NCBI RefSeq assembly: GCF_021568285.1
Contig: NZ_JAKGTQ010000003.1
Location: 124,001-188,000, forward strand
Direction of reading: 5' to 3'
Length of the DNA stretch: 64,000 nt
Source of the DNA: Rheinheimera sp. UJ63
Lineage (GTDB): Bacteria; Pseudomonadota; Gammaproteobacteria; Enterobacterales; Alteromonadaceae
The notes below the pieces were generated by a model, which ran no database searches, had not been told where the DNA came from, and was given only the letters and a program-made list of their open reading frames with translations. This document shows, piece after piece, positions 55,653-64,000 of the stretch; within the stretch, counting starts at the first letter, position 1, and each line of letters opens with the position of its first letter. The position numbers were made by a program, and so were the translations under genes.

Positions 55653-56066
55653 GGAGGTGAACTGCAGCTGATGCAGTTCACGTTCACCATCTTGATAATC
55701 CAAAATCAATTGTAATTGCCACTGCATATCTGGATCGCGACAAGCGCCCAAGAACAGCTCGGCCTGCCAAGTTGTTAACGCCTCAGGCTGTTCTGCTGCT
55801 TGCTGGCGCCAGACTAGCGGAATGCGCCCCATATACATGGAAATACCTTGGAGCTCACCGCTGATGGCTCGTAAAGGCTTTTGACTTTGTAAACGGAGCT
55901 GTAAAGGGGTTTCTACAGGTGCATGCTCTGGAGAGAGCGTGAGTTGCAGCGTCGCGGTTTGCAGCAACAGTAGCTGACTGGTATTCTCGGCGGGTGGTTG
56001 ACATGCTGTTAACGCCAATAAAAAGAGTAAAGAAATAACAACGTTAAGCGCAGTTCGTATCAACAA
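55641..56066 (-). CDS. Small lipoprotein upstream of the cbb3 operon, function unknown
   Basis: A 141-aa protein with a lipoprotein signal (LLFLLALTACQPP, lipid-modified Cys near residue 22). A small beta-rich domain follows, with GELQGISMYMGRIPLVW and LGACRDPDMQWQLQL. The MxMG...C...MxW pattern resembles small FixH/YtkA-like immunoglobulin-fold proteins linked to copper or cytochrome oxidase maturation. This is only a suggestion, though it fits the divergent position next to ccoN. The start is a TTG at 56066 (another TTG follows); no ATG or clear ribosome-binding site is available. Confidence 0.65.
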   Translation of the reverse strand: MLIRTALNVVISLLFLLALTACQPPAENTSQLLLLQTATLQLTLSPEHAPVETPLQLRLQSQKPLRAISGELQGISMYMGRIPLVWRQQAAEQPEALTTWQAELFLGACRDPDMQWQLQLILDYQDGERELHQLQFTSSWR

Positions 56067-56350
56067 TTTATTGCCACTAGATTGTGCTAAAACGCTATTT
56101 TAACCGTAACAGCACAAAAAAAACCAGCGCAGCCGAAAAGCGATGATAAATTGAACAGTGACTTTGTTCTACATCATAAAAACGGCTGTTTTACCTATCT
56201 TTTGACCGGTAAAACTCGTATCATTCGAGCCAATTATAGTAGGTAAGATTAGGCATTGAGAATATTGTGCCGATAGTACCTGCCTATCACAAGAAGGGCC
56301 ACCTCAAGGTGGTATATTTAGTAACCAGCAAAACTGCAGCGGAACTCAAC

Positions 56351-57778
56351 ATGAGCCAGACCAAACCGTTAAATGTTGAATACAACTATAGCGTTGTCCG
56401 CCTCTTTGCCATCACTACCGTATTATGGGGTATTGTTGGCATGGTGGTGGGTGTATTACTTGCAGCCCAGTTATACTGGCCAGCGCTTAACTTCGACACC
56501 CCGTGGCTGACCTACAGCCGTCTTCGTCCCTTACATACCAATGCGGTTATCTTCGCGTTCGGAACCAGTGCTTTGTTCGCCACTTGTTATTACGTTGTGC
56601 AACGCACCTGTCAGGTACGTTTGTTTGCTGAAAAGCTGGCAATGTTTACATTTTGGGGCTGGCAAGCGGTTATTGTTGCCGCGGCAATTACCTTACCTAT
56701 GGGTATTAGCCAAAGCAAAGAATATGCCGAGCTAGAGTGGCCAATCGATATTTTAATTACTGTCGTTTGGGTGTCGTTCGCTATTGTTTTCTTTGGTACT
56801 TTAGCCAAACGTAAAACCAGCCATATCTATGTAGCCAACTGGTTCTACGGTGGTTTTATTATCACGGTTGCTGCGCTGCATATTGTCAACAGCATGGTTA
56901 TCCCACTGAATTTAGTTAAGTCTTATTCAATTTATGCCGGTGCCGTCGATGCCATGGTGCAGTGGTGGTATGGTCACAATGCGGTCGGTTTCCTATTAAC
57001 CGCAGGCTTCTTAGGGATGATGTATTACTTCGTACCTAAACAATCAGGCCGCCCTGTTTACTCATACCGCTTATCGATTGTGCACTTCTGGGCACTGATT
57101 GCGTTATATATTTGGGCTGGCCCACACCACTTACATTACACTGCCCTGCCAGACTGGACTCAGTCTTTAGGTATGGTGATGTCAGTGATTTTATTCGTAC
57201 CAAGCTGGGGCGGTATGATCAACGGTATCATGACCCTGTCAGGCGCATGGCATAAACTGAAAACCGACCCCATCTTACGCTTCTTAATCGTTTCCTTATC
57301 ATTCTATGGTATGTCAACGTTTGAAGGCCCAATGATGGCCATCAAATCCGTTAATGCCTTATCGCACTATACTGATTGGACTATCGGCCACGTGCACTCA
57401 GGTGCTTTGGGTTGGGTTGCGATGATTTCAATCGGCGCGATGTACCACTTAATCCCTACTGTCTTTAATAAAGCCGGTATGTACAGCGTAAAACTGGTCA
57501 ATACTCACTTCTGGTTACACACTATCGGTGTGGTACTTTACATCGTTGCTATGTGGATTAGCGGTATTATGCAGGGCATGATGTGGCGTGCAGTGAACAC
57601 TGACGGCACCCTGACTTACAGCTTTGTACAAAGCCTTGAAGCCTCTATGCCCTTCTATCTGATGCGTTTTATCGGTGGTGTATTCGTCGTAACAGGTATG
57701 TTAATCATGGCCTACAACGTCTACAAAACGGTAAGTAGTAAACATCCCGCTGCACAGCCTGCAGTGGCGACGGCGTAA
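56351..57778 (+). CDS. ccoN: cbb3-type cytochrome c oxidase subunit I
   Basis: Catalytic subunit of the high-affinity cbb3 oxidase. The start is ATG 56351 ([18 protein letters not shown], 475 aa, the usual length) with GGAA 7 nt upstream; the open frame 28 codons further upstream has no similarity. It has twelve membrane helices. The heme and CuB ligand histidines appear in [37 protein letters not shown] and [14 protein letters not shown]. First gene of ccoNOQP. No convincing FNR box was found in the 284-bp upstream region. Confidence 0.97.
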   Translation: MSQTKPLNVEYNYSVVRLFAITTVLWGIVGMVVGVLLAAQLYWPALNFDTPWLTYSRLRPLHTNAVIFAFGTSALFATCYYVVQRTCQVRLFAEKLAMFTFWGWQAVIVAAAITLPMGISQSKEYAELEWPIDILITVVWVSFAIVFFGTLAKRKTSHIYVANWFYGGFIITVAALHIVNSMVIPLNLVKSYSIYAGAVDAMVQWWYGHNAVGFLLTAGFLGMMYYFVPKQSGRPVYSYRLSIVHFWALIALYIWAGPHHLHYTALPDWTQSLGMVMSVILFVPSWGGMINGIMTLSGAWHKLKTDPILRFLIVSLSFYGMSTFEGPMMAIKSVNALSHYTDWTIGHVHSGALGWVAMISIGAMYHLIPTVFNKAGMYSVKLVNTHFWLHTIGVVLYIVAMWISGIMQGMMWRAVNTDGTLTYSFVQSLEASMPFYLMRFIGGVFVVTGMLIMAYNVYKTVSSKHPAAQPAVATA

Positions 57779-57789
57779 GGAGACTGACC

Positions 57790-58398
57790 ATGCAAAAGAA
57801 TCATCATGAAAAAGTCGAAAAAAGCGTGGGTTTGTTAGGGGTGTTAACAATCGTCGCGATCAGCTTCGGTACCCTGGTACAAATTACACCTTTGATGTTT
57901 ATGGAAGAAACCACGCAACCGATTGATGGCTTAAAGCCTTATACGGCGCTGCAGATGGAAGGTCGTGATATCTTCATTCGTGAAGGTTGTACCAACTGTC
58001 ACAGCCAGATGGTGCGACCATTCCGTGCTGAAGTAGAACGTTATGGTCACTACTCTGTTGCCGGTGAAAGTGTTTGGGAACACCCATTTTTGTGGGGTTC
58101 CAAGCGGACGGGTCCCGACTTAGCCCGTGTGGGTCAACGGTATAGTGACGACTGGCATTATGCTCACTTAATGGATCCTCGTTCAGTGGTGCCACAGTCA
58201 AATATGCCAGCTTACCCGTGGTTAGATGCTAACCTGCTTGATGGCAAGTATACCGCGAAAAAATTAGAAATATTCCGTAAGTTCGGCGTGCCGTACACGG
58301 ATGAAGATATCGCTGGTGCAGCTGAAGCAGTGCAAGGTAAAACTGAAATGGAAGCCCTGATTGCATATCTGCAATCGCTGGGCACCGCCTTAAAGTAA
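57790..58398 (+). CDS. ccoO: cbb3 oxidase monoheme cytochrome c subunit
   Basis: Membrane-anchored cytochrome c (202 aa) that passes electrons to CcoN. There is one N-terminal membrane helix (about 15-38). The heme site is Cys67-Cys70-His71 ([15 protein letters not shown]), and the distal Met is in [11 protein letters not shown]. It begins 11 bp after ccoN. Confidence 0.97.
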   Translation: MQKNHHEKVEKSVGLLGVLTIVAISFGTLVQITPLMFMEETTQPIDGLKPYTALQMEGRDIFIREGCTNCHSQMVRPFRAEVERYGHYSVAGESVWEHPFLWGSKRTGPDLARVGQRYSDDWHYAHLMDPRSVVPQSNMPAYPWLDANLLDGKYTAKKLEIFRKFGVPYTDEDIAGAAEAVQGKTEMEALIAYLQSLGTALK

Positions 58399-58403
58399 TC
58401 GCC

Positions 58404-58586
58404 ATGGAATTTGCAACAGTTCATAGCATTCTGACAGTGATTCTGTTCGTCGCGTTTGTTGCTTTCGTTATTTGGGCTTACAGTAAAAAACGTAAGTCCG
58501 ATTTCGACGAAGCAGCCAACCTTGTTTTTGATGACGAGCCAGAATCAAAAAAACAACATTCTAAACGGGAGTCGGAGCATGAGTAG
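58404..58586 (+). CDS. ccoQ: cbb3 oxidase subunit CcoQ
   Basis: A 60-aa single-helix subunit (helix about 8-26, VHSILTVILFVAFVAFVIW) with a charged cytoplasmic tail. CcoQ stabilises the CcoNO-CcoP assembly. It starts 5 bp after ccoO, and its last codons overlap the ccoP start by 8 bp. Confidence 0.93.
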   Translation: MEFATVHSILTVILFVAFVAFVIWAYSKKRKSDFDEAANLVFDDEPESKKQHSKRESEHE

Positions 58587-59553
58587 CTTCTGGAGTCTTT
58601 GGATTTGGGTACTAACCATCCCAGTATTGGTGCTGTGTTTAGTCCTGATCATGTGGAACTTAAAAAACTATGTCGGTGTGCCTGAAGATGAGACCACTGA
58701 TCACGAAGTGGATGGCTTAAAGGAATTTAACAACCCACTACCAAAATGGTGGACGTACATGTTCCTTGCCACCTTAGTCTGGTCGGTGTTTTACTTAGCC
58801 GCCTATCCAGGTTTAGGTAATTACAAAGGTTTCTTAGGTTGGACTAGCTCTAACCAAGGTATCAAATCTTTGGAAGAATCTCGCCAAGCGGTATTACAAG
58901 CGCAAGCTGAAGGCCGTAACGTACAGTTAGATATGGAAGTGGCTAAAGCTGATGAAGTGTATGGCCCCGTATTTCAACAATTTGCTCAGCGCGATGTGTT
59001 GGACTTAGCCTACGATCCAGAAGCGTTAAAGATTGGCCAGCGCTTGTTCTTACAAAACTGTGCCTTATGTCATGGTTCTGATGGACGCGGCCAACGTGGC
59101 TTCCCAAATTTAACCGACAACGATTGGTTATATGGTGGCACAGCAGACAAGATCAAAGAAACCTTATTGCACGGTCGTAAAGCCGCCATGCCAGGTTGGG
59201 AAGCCGCACTAGGTGACCAAGGGATCAAAGAGATGACCGCTTATGTTCTGCAGTTATCGGGTCGTGCTGTTAACGAAAAAGATGCGGAAGCCGGTAAAGC
59301 GAAATTTGGTATGTGTGCTGCCTGTCACGGTGTTGATGGTCGTGGTAGCGTCGCGCATAACTTACCTTTCGGTGCCCCTAACCTAACGGATAACATTTGG
59401 TTATATGGCGGTTCTTCAGCCACTATCGAAGAAACACTGCGGTTAGGTCGTTACGGTGTAATGCCGGCCTTTAAAACGACGTTAGGCGAAGACAAGGTGC
59501 ATATCCTAACGGCTTATGTGTATCGACTGTCTAATCCGGAAGACTTGCGCTAA
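58579..59553 (+). CDS. ccoP: cbb3 oxidase diheme cytochrome c subunit
   Basis: A 324-aa subunit with two N-terminal helices (MSSFWSLWIWVLTIPVLVLC and a second near residue 60) and two heme c domains. The heme sites are Cys161-Cys164-His165 (CALCHGSDGRG) and Cys246-Cys249-His250 (CAACHGVDGRG). The start at 58579 is chosen because it gives the conserved N-terminus and overlaps the ccoQ end; an open frame begins earlier without similarity. Confidence 0.97.
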   Translation: MSSFWSLWIWVLTIPVLVLCLVLIMWNLKNYVGVPEDETTDHEVDGLKEFNNPLPKWWTYMFLATLVWSVFYLAAYPGLGNYKGFLGWTSSNQGIKSLEESRQAVLQAQAEGRNVQLDMEVAKADEVYGPVFQQFAQRDVLDLAYDPEALKIGQRLFLQNCALCHGSDGRGQRGFPNLTDNDWLYGGTADKIKETLLHGRKAAMPGWEAALGDQGIKEMTAYVLQLSGRAVNEKDAEAGKAKFGMCAACHGVDGRGSVAHNLPFGAPNLTDNIWLYGGSSATIEETLRLGRYGVMPAFKTTLGEDKVHILTAYVYRLSNPEDLR

Positions 59554-59575
59554 ACCGCACAGCAATCCGAAGCGC

Positions 59576-59600
59576 ACTAAGCCCCGTAAAGGGGCTTAGT
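59576..59600 (+). terminator. Hairpin between ccoP and the FixH-like gene
   Basis: A 10-bp perfect stem (59576-59585 with 59591-59600, core TAAGCCCC/GGGGCTTA) has the loop GTAAA and a short T run. It lies inside a co-oriented gene series and may partially terminate, or protect the 3' end of, the ccoNOQP message and lower expression of the assembly genes. Confidence 0.7.
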
Positions 59601-59619
59601 TTTATGAACGAGGTGAGTT

Positions 59620-60105
59620 ATGCAAGAAGATACTAAACCCTGGTATAAATACGCTTGGACCTGGGTGTTAATCGCCATCCCTGTGGTCACCGCATTAAAA
59701 GCCGTTCACACCGTTGTGGTGATGCAGCAGCATAAGCCTGAAATCGTCATTGACGACTATTATCAAGCCGGTAAAAGTATCAATATGCAGCTGGCGAAAT
59801 ATCGCGAAGCCGCCCTGCGCAATATGGATGCACGTATTTTGGTCGCCGGTAATCGGGCGGTCATTCGATTTACTGAAAACCAAGTACTGGGTGAAACCAT
59901 TCATCTTGATTTTTACCACCCTACCCTAGGTGCACATGATTTTGCGGTAGATGCCGAACGCAGTGGCGAGCTACTGTATGTGGCAACATTACCTATTACG
60001 CCAGACGGCCGTTGGCGTTTAACCGTATCAGACAAATCCGAAGAATGGCGACTGCGCGCCAACTTAACACTGCCGGCAGAACAAGAAATTAAACTGGGTT
60101 ATTAA
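59620..60105 (+). CDS. ccoH: FixH/CcoH-like cbb3 oxidase assembly protein
   Basis: A 161-aa protein with one N-terminal membrane helix (about 12-32, WTWVLIAIPVVTALKAV). A periplasmic domain of the FixH type follows, including IVIDDYYQAGKSIN, LDFYHPTLGAHD and DGRWRLTVSD. FixH/CcoH is needed for stable cbb3 assembly. Followed 14 bp later by ccoI. Confidence 0.88.
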   Translation: MQEDTKPWYKYAWTWVLIAIPVVTALKAVHTVVVMQQHKPEIVIDDYYQAGKSINMQLAKYREAALRNMDARILVAGNRAVIRFTENQVLGETIHLDFYHPTLGAHDFAVDAERSGELLYVATLPITPDGRWRLTVSDKSEEWRLRANLTLPAEQEIKLGY

Positions 60106-60119
60106 GAAGGATAACGGCT

Positions 60120-62501
60120 GTGGCAGCAGTTAGGTGTTTTCATTGCCATGAAACGGTACACACCGGCGAGCGTTTTACTTTAAACGTTGACGGGCAACAA
60201 CATAATTTTTGCTGTGCTGGCTGCCAAGCCGTCGCTGATACCATCTTTAGTAATGGTCTTGCCGATTATTATCGTTTTCGAACGGCTGCAGCCACTAAGA
60301 ACGATGCCCTACCTTTGGATCTCAGCGCCGAATTAAGCCAATTTGATAACGAGGCGGTGTTAGCCGATATTAGTCAGCAGCATGATGAGCTAACCGATAT
60401 TGAATTGTCCATCAGTGGTATGAGCTGTGCAGCTTGTGCTTGGCTAATCGAAAAACAACTTCGCAAACTGCCTCAGCTCCACAGTGTGAGCATTAACGCC
60501 TCAACCCAGCGAGCATTGCTGCGGTTTGATAGTAAGCAGCTGTCGCTAAGCGCTATTTTACAACGTATCAACGAGATTGGTTATCAAGCCAGCCCCTTTG
60601 TGGCCGATCAAGAAGAGCACAAATTCAAACTCGAGCTTAACCGTTATCTCAAGCGGCTCGCGGTATCCGGCATTTTAACCATGCAAGTGATGATGCTGGC
60701 TTTTGCGCTGTATTTTGGCGAATACACTGGCATTGAAACAGCCCACGAAGGCTATCTACGTTGGATCAGTTTGCTTTTAACGATCCCTGTGGTGCTGTAT
60801 GCCGCTAAACCTTTTGTAGTCAGTGCTTGGCGCAGTATTAAAGCACGACAAATGAATATGGACGTGCCGGTTACGCTGGCCCTGTATTACACCTTTTTTG
60901 CGTCTGCGTATGCCACCGCGATGCAAACCGGCGAAGTGTATTTTGAATCCGTTTGCATGTTTACTTTCTTGCTGCAATTAGGCAAATTCTTTGAATTCCG
61001 CGCGCGTGCGCAAGCCCGCGAAGCGACCAGTAATTTATTAAAAATTATGCCAGTTACGGCCACCCTTCACACCGAACAAGGGCCACAGCCCACATCGGCT
61101 CGGCGCTTACAAACGGGCGATATCATCTTAGTTAAAGCCGGTGAAACCCTGCCCGCCGATGGCATAGTAAAAGACGGGCAAAGCTCAGTTGATGAGTCGA
61201 TGTTAACCGGTGAATATCGCGCGATCAGTAAAACAATTGGCGATACAGTATTGGCCGGTAGCGTTAATCATGATGGTTTATTACAGGTGCAAGTAAGCCG
61301 AGTTTTAGCCCATTCGCGCTTAGGTCAAATCATTCAATTACAACAACTGACGCTGAGCCAAAAACCGAAACTAGTCGAAAAAACTGACCAATTAGCCAAG
61401 TATTTTGTTGAGCGTTTGTTGGTGATCGCCCTGCTCACTTTCTTACTTTGGTATTTCTGGTGGGATCCCAGCCGCGCATTTTGGGTCACCCTATCGGTGT
61501 TAGTTGCCACCTGCCCTTGCGCGCTTAGCTTAGCGACCCCCACGGCGATAACCTGTGCCTTGGCCAGATTAAATCGACAAGGCGTGCTAATTAAAAATGC
61601 CCAAGTGCTAGAGGTTTTACCCAACATTAGCCATATCGTGGTAGATAAAACCGGCACCTTAACTGAAGGTAAATTTAGCTTACAACAGGTGCACAGGGTC
61701 AACCCTGCCCTAGCTGAAACCGATTTACTAAACTTAGTGGCCAATTTAGAACAATATTCTGAGCATCCGATTGCCCGGGCCTTTGCGCCGTATTTAACGC
61801 AGCCCCTAACATTAAACGACGTACAGGTAGCCATTGGCGCCGGTATTCGTGCTCGTTGGCAAGGCCAGCAACTCAAAGTAGGCAGCGCACAATTTTGTGG
61901 CGTACCGGCAGAGCTAGAATGGCAGGTGTATTTTACTCTCGATAACCAACTGCAAGCCAAGTTGCAACTCGTCGATAAATTACGCGAAGAAGCGACGGCG
62001 TTAATTCAGCAACTGCAGCAGCAAGGCTATAAACTAGGGATGTTAACCGGTGATCACTCGGTACAAGCAGAACAATTAACCGCAGCGTTAAAACTCGACT
62101 TTATGCACAAAGGTTGCAGCCCTGAAGATAAAGTTACCGAGATCCAACAATTAATCGCTGCAGGTGCCAAAGTACTGATGCTCGGTGACGGTATTAACGA
62201 TAGCCCGAGCTTTAACGCTGCGCATATTTCGGTTGCGGTGCAATCTGGCACCGATTTATCGAAAAACCAAGCAGACGTCGTATTTTTAAAAGCCGATTTA
62301 CGCTTATTACAAAATCTCCTACAAGGTGGCAAACAAACCGCCCGAGTGATCAAACAGAACCTTGGCTGGTCAGTGGGCTACAATCTGGTTATTATCCCCC
62401 TAGCCGTTGCGGGTTTTGTTTCCCCTTACATTGCCGTGATTGGCATGTCGTTTAGCTCGCTGTTAGTGGTATCCAATTCATTGAGGTTACTGAAAAAATG
62501 A
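60120..62501 (+). CDS. ccoI: Copper-translocating P1B ATPase CcoI/FixI
   Basis: A P-type ATPase (793 aa) that exports Cu+ for cbb3 CuB insertion. A Cys-rich N-terminus (CFHCHETV, FCCAGCQAV) precedes an HMA domain with Cys103/Cys106 (GMSCAACAWLI). The membrane metal site is Cys465-Pro-Cys467 (ATCPCALSLATP). The phosphorylation motif DKTGTLTE and hinge GDGINDSPSF are intact. The start is GTG 60120 with AGAAGG 9 nt upstream. The stop overlaps the ccoS ATG (ATGA). Confidence 0.95.
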   Translation: MAAVRCFHCHETVHTGERFTLNVDGQQHNFCCAGCQAVADTIFSNGLADYYRFRTAAATKNDALPLDLSAELSQFDNEAVLADISQQHDELTDIELSISGMSCAACAWLIEKQLRKLPQLHSVSINASTQRALLRFDSKQLSLSAILQRINEIGYQASPFVADQEEHKFKLELNRYLKRLAVSGILTMQVMMLAFALYFGEYTGIETAHEGYLRWISLLLTIPVVLYAAKPFVVSAWRSIKARQMNMDVPVTLALYYTFFASAYATAMQTGEVYFESVCMFTFLLQLGKFFEFRARAQAREATSNLLKIMPVTATLHTEQGPQPTSARRLQTGDIILVKAGETLPADGIVKDGQSSVDESMLTGEYRAISKTIGDTVLAGSVNHDGLLQVQVSRVLAHSRLGQIIQLQQLTLSQKPKLVEKTDQLAKYFVERLLVIALLTFLLWYFWWDPSRAFWVTLSVLVATCPCALSLATPTAITCALARLNRQGVLIKNAQVLEVLPNISHIVVDKTGTLTEGKFSLQQVHRVNPALAETDLLNLVANLEQYSEHPIARAFAPYLTQPLTLNDVQVAIGAGIRARWQGQQLKVGSAQFCGVPAELEWQVYFTLDNQLQAKLQLVDKLREEATALIQQLQQQGYKLGMLTGDHSVQAEQLTAALKLDFMHKGCSPEDKVTEIQQLIAAGAKVLMLGDGINDSPSFNAAHISVAVQSGTDLSKNQADVVFLKADLRLLQNLLQGGKQTARVIKQNLGWSVGYNLVIIPLAVAGFVSPYIAVIGMSFSSLLVVSNSLRLLKK

Positions 62502-62677
62502 GCATTATCTATGTACTGATCCCGATTGCCATCCTGTTTGTGGCTATTGGCATTGGTATTTTCTTTTGGGCGGTGCGCTCAAAGCAATTTGAAGATTTAG
62601 AAAAAGAAGGCTTAAGTATCTTGTTCGACGAAGATAAGCCCAAAGCGACACCACCGAACAAGCCTGATGAACATTGA
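62498..62677 (+). CDS. ccoS: cbb3 oxidase maturation protein CcoS
   Basis: A short gene encoding 59 aa with one membrane helix (MSIIYVLIPIAILFVAIGIG...FFWAVRS). The conserved CcoS tail QFEDLEKEGLSILFDED follows. CcoS is required for heme b and CuB cofactor insertion into CcoN. Its ATG overlaps the ccoI stop by 4 bp, and its end overlaps the next gene by 11 bp. Confidence 0.93.
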   Translation: MSIIYVLIPIAILFVAIGIGIFFWAVRSKQFEDLEKEGLSILFDEDKPKATPPNKPDEH

Positions 62678-63341
62678 TTATGTCGCGGCGCTGCTGATTG
62701 GTTTTTTAGGCAGCAGCCATTGTTTAGTCATGTGCGGTGGTATTGTTGCCGCCTTGCAATTTGCCATGCCATCCCAAAGTGCTTGGCAAAAGTTTCGCTT
62801 ACAAGTGTTGTTAAGCCTTGGCCGCTTGATTACCTATGCCTGCTTTGGTGGCTTGGTCGGTTATTTTGGTGCGACCGCCATGGGCATAACCGGGGCCACT
62901 TTTATTGGGTTGCGTTTATTGGCCGGCTTATTATTACTGGCGATGGCGCTGTATATTGCTAGGCTTTGGTTTGGTTTAACCCGCTTAGAGCGCGCAGGGC
63001 AAGGTTTATGGCGTTTCATCCAACCTTATACCAAACGCTTATTACCGCTTGATAGCAGTGGTAAAGCCCTAAGCTATGGCATGTTATGGGGCTTTTTGCC
63101 TTGTGGCTTGGTTTATTCGACCCTTAGTTGGAGTTTAGCCAGCGGCAGTGCCAGTAGCGGTGCACTGATCATGTTACTTTTTGGTGTCGGCACCTTACCG
63201 GCGTTACTGGTATTTGGCTCCGCGGCTAATAGCTTAGTCAAACTAAAAAACCAATTATGGTTTCGTTACAGCGCGGCATTATTGTTAGCGGTTTATGGTA
63301 TTTATACAATATGGCTTGCTTTGCATAGACTAGTTTTTTAA
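62667..63341 (+). CDS. SafE/TauE-like membrane protein of the cbb3 operon
   Basis: A 224-aa polytopic protein (about six helices) of the sulfite exporter TauE/SafE or DsbD-like transmembrane group. It has paired Cys motifs, [12 protein letters not shown] at residues 16-27 and [13 protein letters not shown] near 145. These Cys/Met positions suit metal handling. Members are regularly found after ccoS, and a role in copper delivery is inferred, not shown. It overlaps ccoS by 11 bp. Confidence 0.8.
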   Translation: MNIDYVAALLIGFLGSSHCLVMCGGIVAALQFAMPSQSAWQKFRLQVLLSLGRLITYACFGGLVGYFGATAMGITGATFIGLRLLAGLLLLAMALYIARLWFGLTRLERAGQGLWRFIQPYTKRLLPLDSSGKALSYGMLWGFLPCGLVYSTLSWSLASGSASSGALIMLLFGVGTLPALLVFGSAANSLVKLKNQLWFRYSAALLLAVYGIYTIWLALHRLVF

Positions 63342-63376
63342 GCTGTTACCCTATTAAGGGAAAAAGGGTGTGTGTG

Positions 63377-64000
63377 ATGCAACGTTCAGCTATAAATTGT
63401 CAGGATTGCGGTTTTAGTCAGCTGTGTTTACCGTTTTCGCTCAGTGAGCAAGAAATGAGCAAACTTGATGATATCATTCAGCGAAAGCGCCCTTTGCACA
63501 AAGGCGATATGTTGTTTGAAAGCGGTAACGAGCTTAAATCGTTGTATGCCATCCGCACGGGCTCCTTTAAAACCTTTACGCTCACCTCACAAGGTGAGCA
63601 GCAAATCACCGGCTTTCATTTACCTGGCGATGTCATTGGTTTTGACGCCATCAATACTGAAAAACATGCCAGCTATGCTGAAGCCCTAGAAACCGGTATG
63701 ATTTGTGAAATCCCCTATCAAAACCTTGAAAATCTGTTAGGTCAATTACCTAAACTGCGCCAGCAAATGATGCGCTTAATGAGCCAAGATATTCAATCTG
63801 ATCAACAAATGATGTTGCTGTTAAATCGTAAAACCGCAGAGCAAAAATTGGCAACATTTTTAAATCATTTGGCTTCGCGTTATGGCAATCGTGGTTTTTC
63901 TGAAAAAGCCTTCCGGCTTAGTATGACCCGCAGCGACATTGGTAATTATTTGGGCTTGACCGTAGAAACCATCAGCCGCTTGCTCAGTAAAATGCACAAA
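63377..64000 (+). CDS. fnr: Anaerobic regulator Fnr (3' end cut by window)
   Basis: Crp/Fnr-family oxygen sensor, 208 codons before the window ends. Four cluster cysteines are present: Cys8, Cys11 and Cys17 ([14 protein letters not shown]) and Cys110 (GMICEIP). The 93-residue interval from Cys17 to Cys110 equals that in E. coli FNR (Cys29 to Cys122). The recognition helix [11 protein letters not shown] has the Glu, Ser and Arg of FNR-specific reading. The N-terminus is 12 residues shorter than in E. coli. It lies 35 bp after the SafE-like gene, at the end of the cco cluster, and is therefore a likely regulator of it. Confidence 0.95.
   Translation, partial: MQRSAINCQDCGFSQLCLPFSLSEQEMSKLDDIIQRKRPLHKGDMLFESGNELKSLYAIRTGSFKTFTLTSQGEQQITGFHLPGDVIGFDAINTEKHASYAEALETGMICEIPYQNLENLLGQLPKLRQQMMRLMSQDIQSDQQMMLLLNRKTAEQKLATFLNHLASRYGNRGFSEKAFRLSMTRSDIGNYLGLTVETISRLLSKMHK

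Noticed and set aside
56150-56350. FNR box upstream of ccoN
   Set aside because: Half-sites such as TTGAC and TTGAG occur but none is followed at the right spacing by a matching second half, so no site is claimed despite the expected biology.
56267-56350. 28-codon upstream extension of ccoN
   Set aside because: No similarity to CcoN N-termini and no ribosome-binding site; ATG 56351 gives the standard 475-aa protein.

Overview
The window is a chromosomal segment of a Gram-negative gammaproteobacterium, most likely an alteromonad-type marine or aquatic bacterium of the Rheinheimera / Alishewanella / Arsukibacterium kind. This placement is an inference. It rests on E. coli-like synteny blocks (uvrY-uvrC-pgsA-tRNA Gly/Cys/Leu; tRNA-Ser-yccA and tus genes; serS-rarA-lolA-ftsK-lrp; gapA-yeaD) combined with features E. 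coli lacks: a split three-gene transhydrogenase, a cbb3 oxidase operon with fnr, DctBD, ETF-ubiquinone oxidoreductase, and a second, long GAPDH. No phage, transposase, CRISPR array or rRNA gene was seen.

Layout. 0.1-3.7 kb: electron-transfer flavoprotein genes etfBA, divergent from ETF-QO, with a perfect 18-bp palindrome (candidate LiuR-type operator) between them. 3.7-12 kb: aldo/keto reductase, rluF, a membrane GGDEF-EAL protein, RNase II (with a clear sigma-70 promoter), an AI-2E family permease and an overlooked 56-aa membrane protein. 12.2-15.1 kb: pntAA-pntAB-pntB. 15.5-20.3 kb: a small CigR-like periplasmic protein, four tRNA genes (Gly, Cys, Leu, Gly), pgsA, uvrC, uvrY (TTG start) and two tandem tRNA-Ser genes. 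20.4-31 kb: yccA, tusDCB, tusE, serS, rarA, lolA, ftsK, lrp divergent from ald, and a cold-shock gene with a long leader.

31.1-35.9 kb is the accessory part. A family of about 230-bp hairpin-containing repeats (two near-identical direct copies, one diverged inverted copy, one end-to-end fusion remnant) brackets an orphan PAS histidine kinase and an AT-rich, M1-like secreted metallopeptidase gene. This is the least conventional region of the window.

36-44 kb: long GAPDH, msrB, and a DctB-DctD two-component system directly upstream of a porin-DASS transporter pair that carries a textbook sigma-54 promoter. 44-55.6 kb: central carbon and glycogen genes (purT, gnd, glgX, glgB, malQ, gapA, yeaD), with a HexR-type operator between malQ and gapA. 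55.6-64 kb: a small lipoprotein, then ccoNOQP, a FixH-like protein, the copper ATPase ccoI, ccoS, a SafE/TauE-like membrane protein, and fnr, which runs off the window end.

How the parts fit. EtfAB and ETF-QO feed electrons from acyl-CoA and amino-acid oxidation into the quinone pool, and the cbb3 oxidase can drain electrons at low oxygen. Fnr in the same operon is an obvious candidate regulator. PntAA/AB/B and Gnd supply NADPH. DctBD probably senses a dicarboxylate and switches on its porin and Na+-coupled uptake. The GlgX/GlgB/MalQ set handles glycogen and maltodextrin and is coupled to GapA through shared control DNA. I found no clearly undescribed multi-gene system. The best candidates for new biology are the repeat-bracketed accessory island and the DctBD-porin-DASS module.
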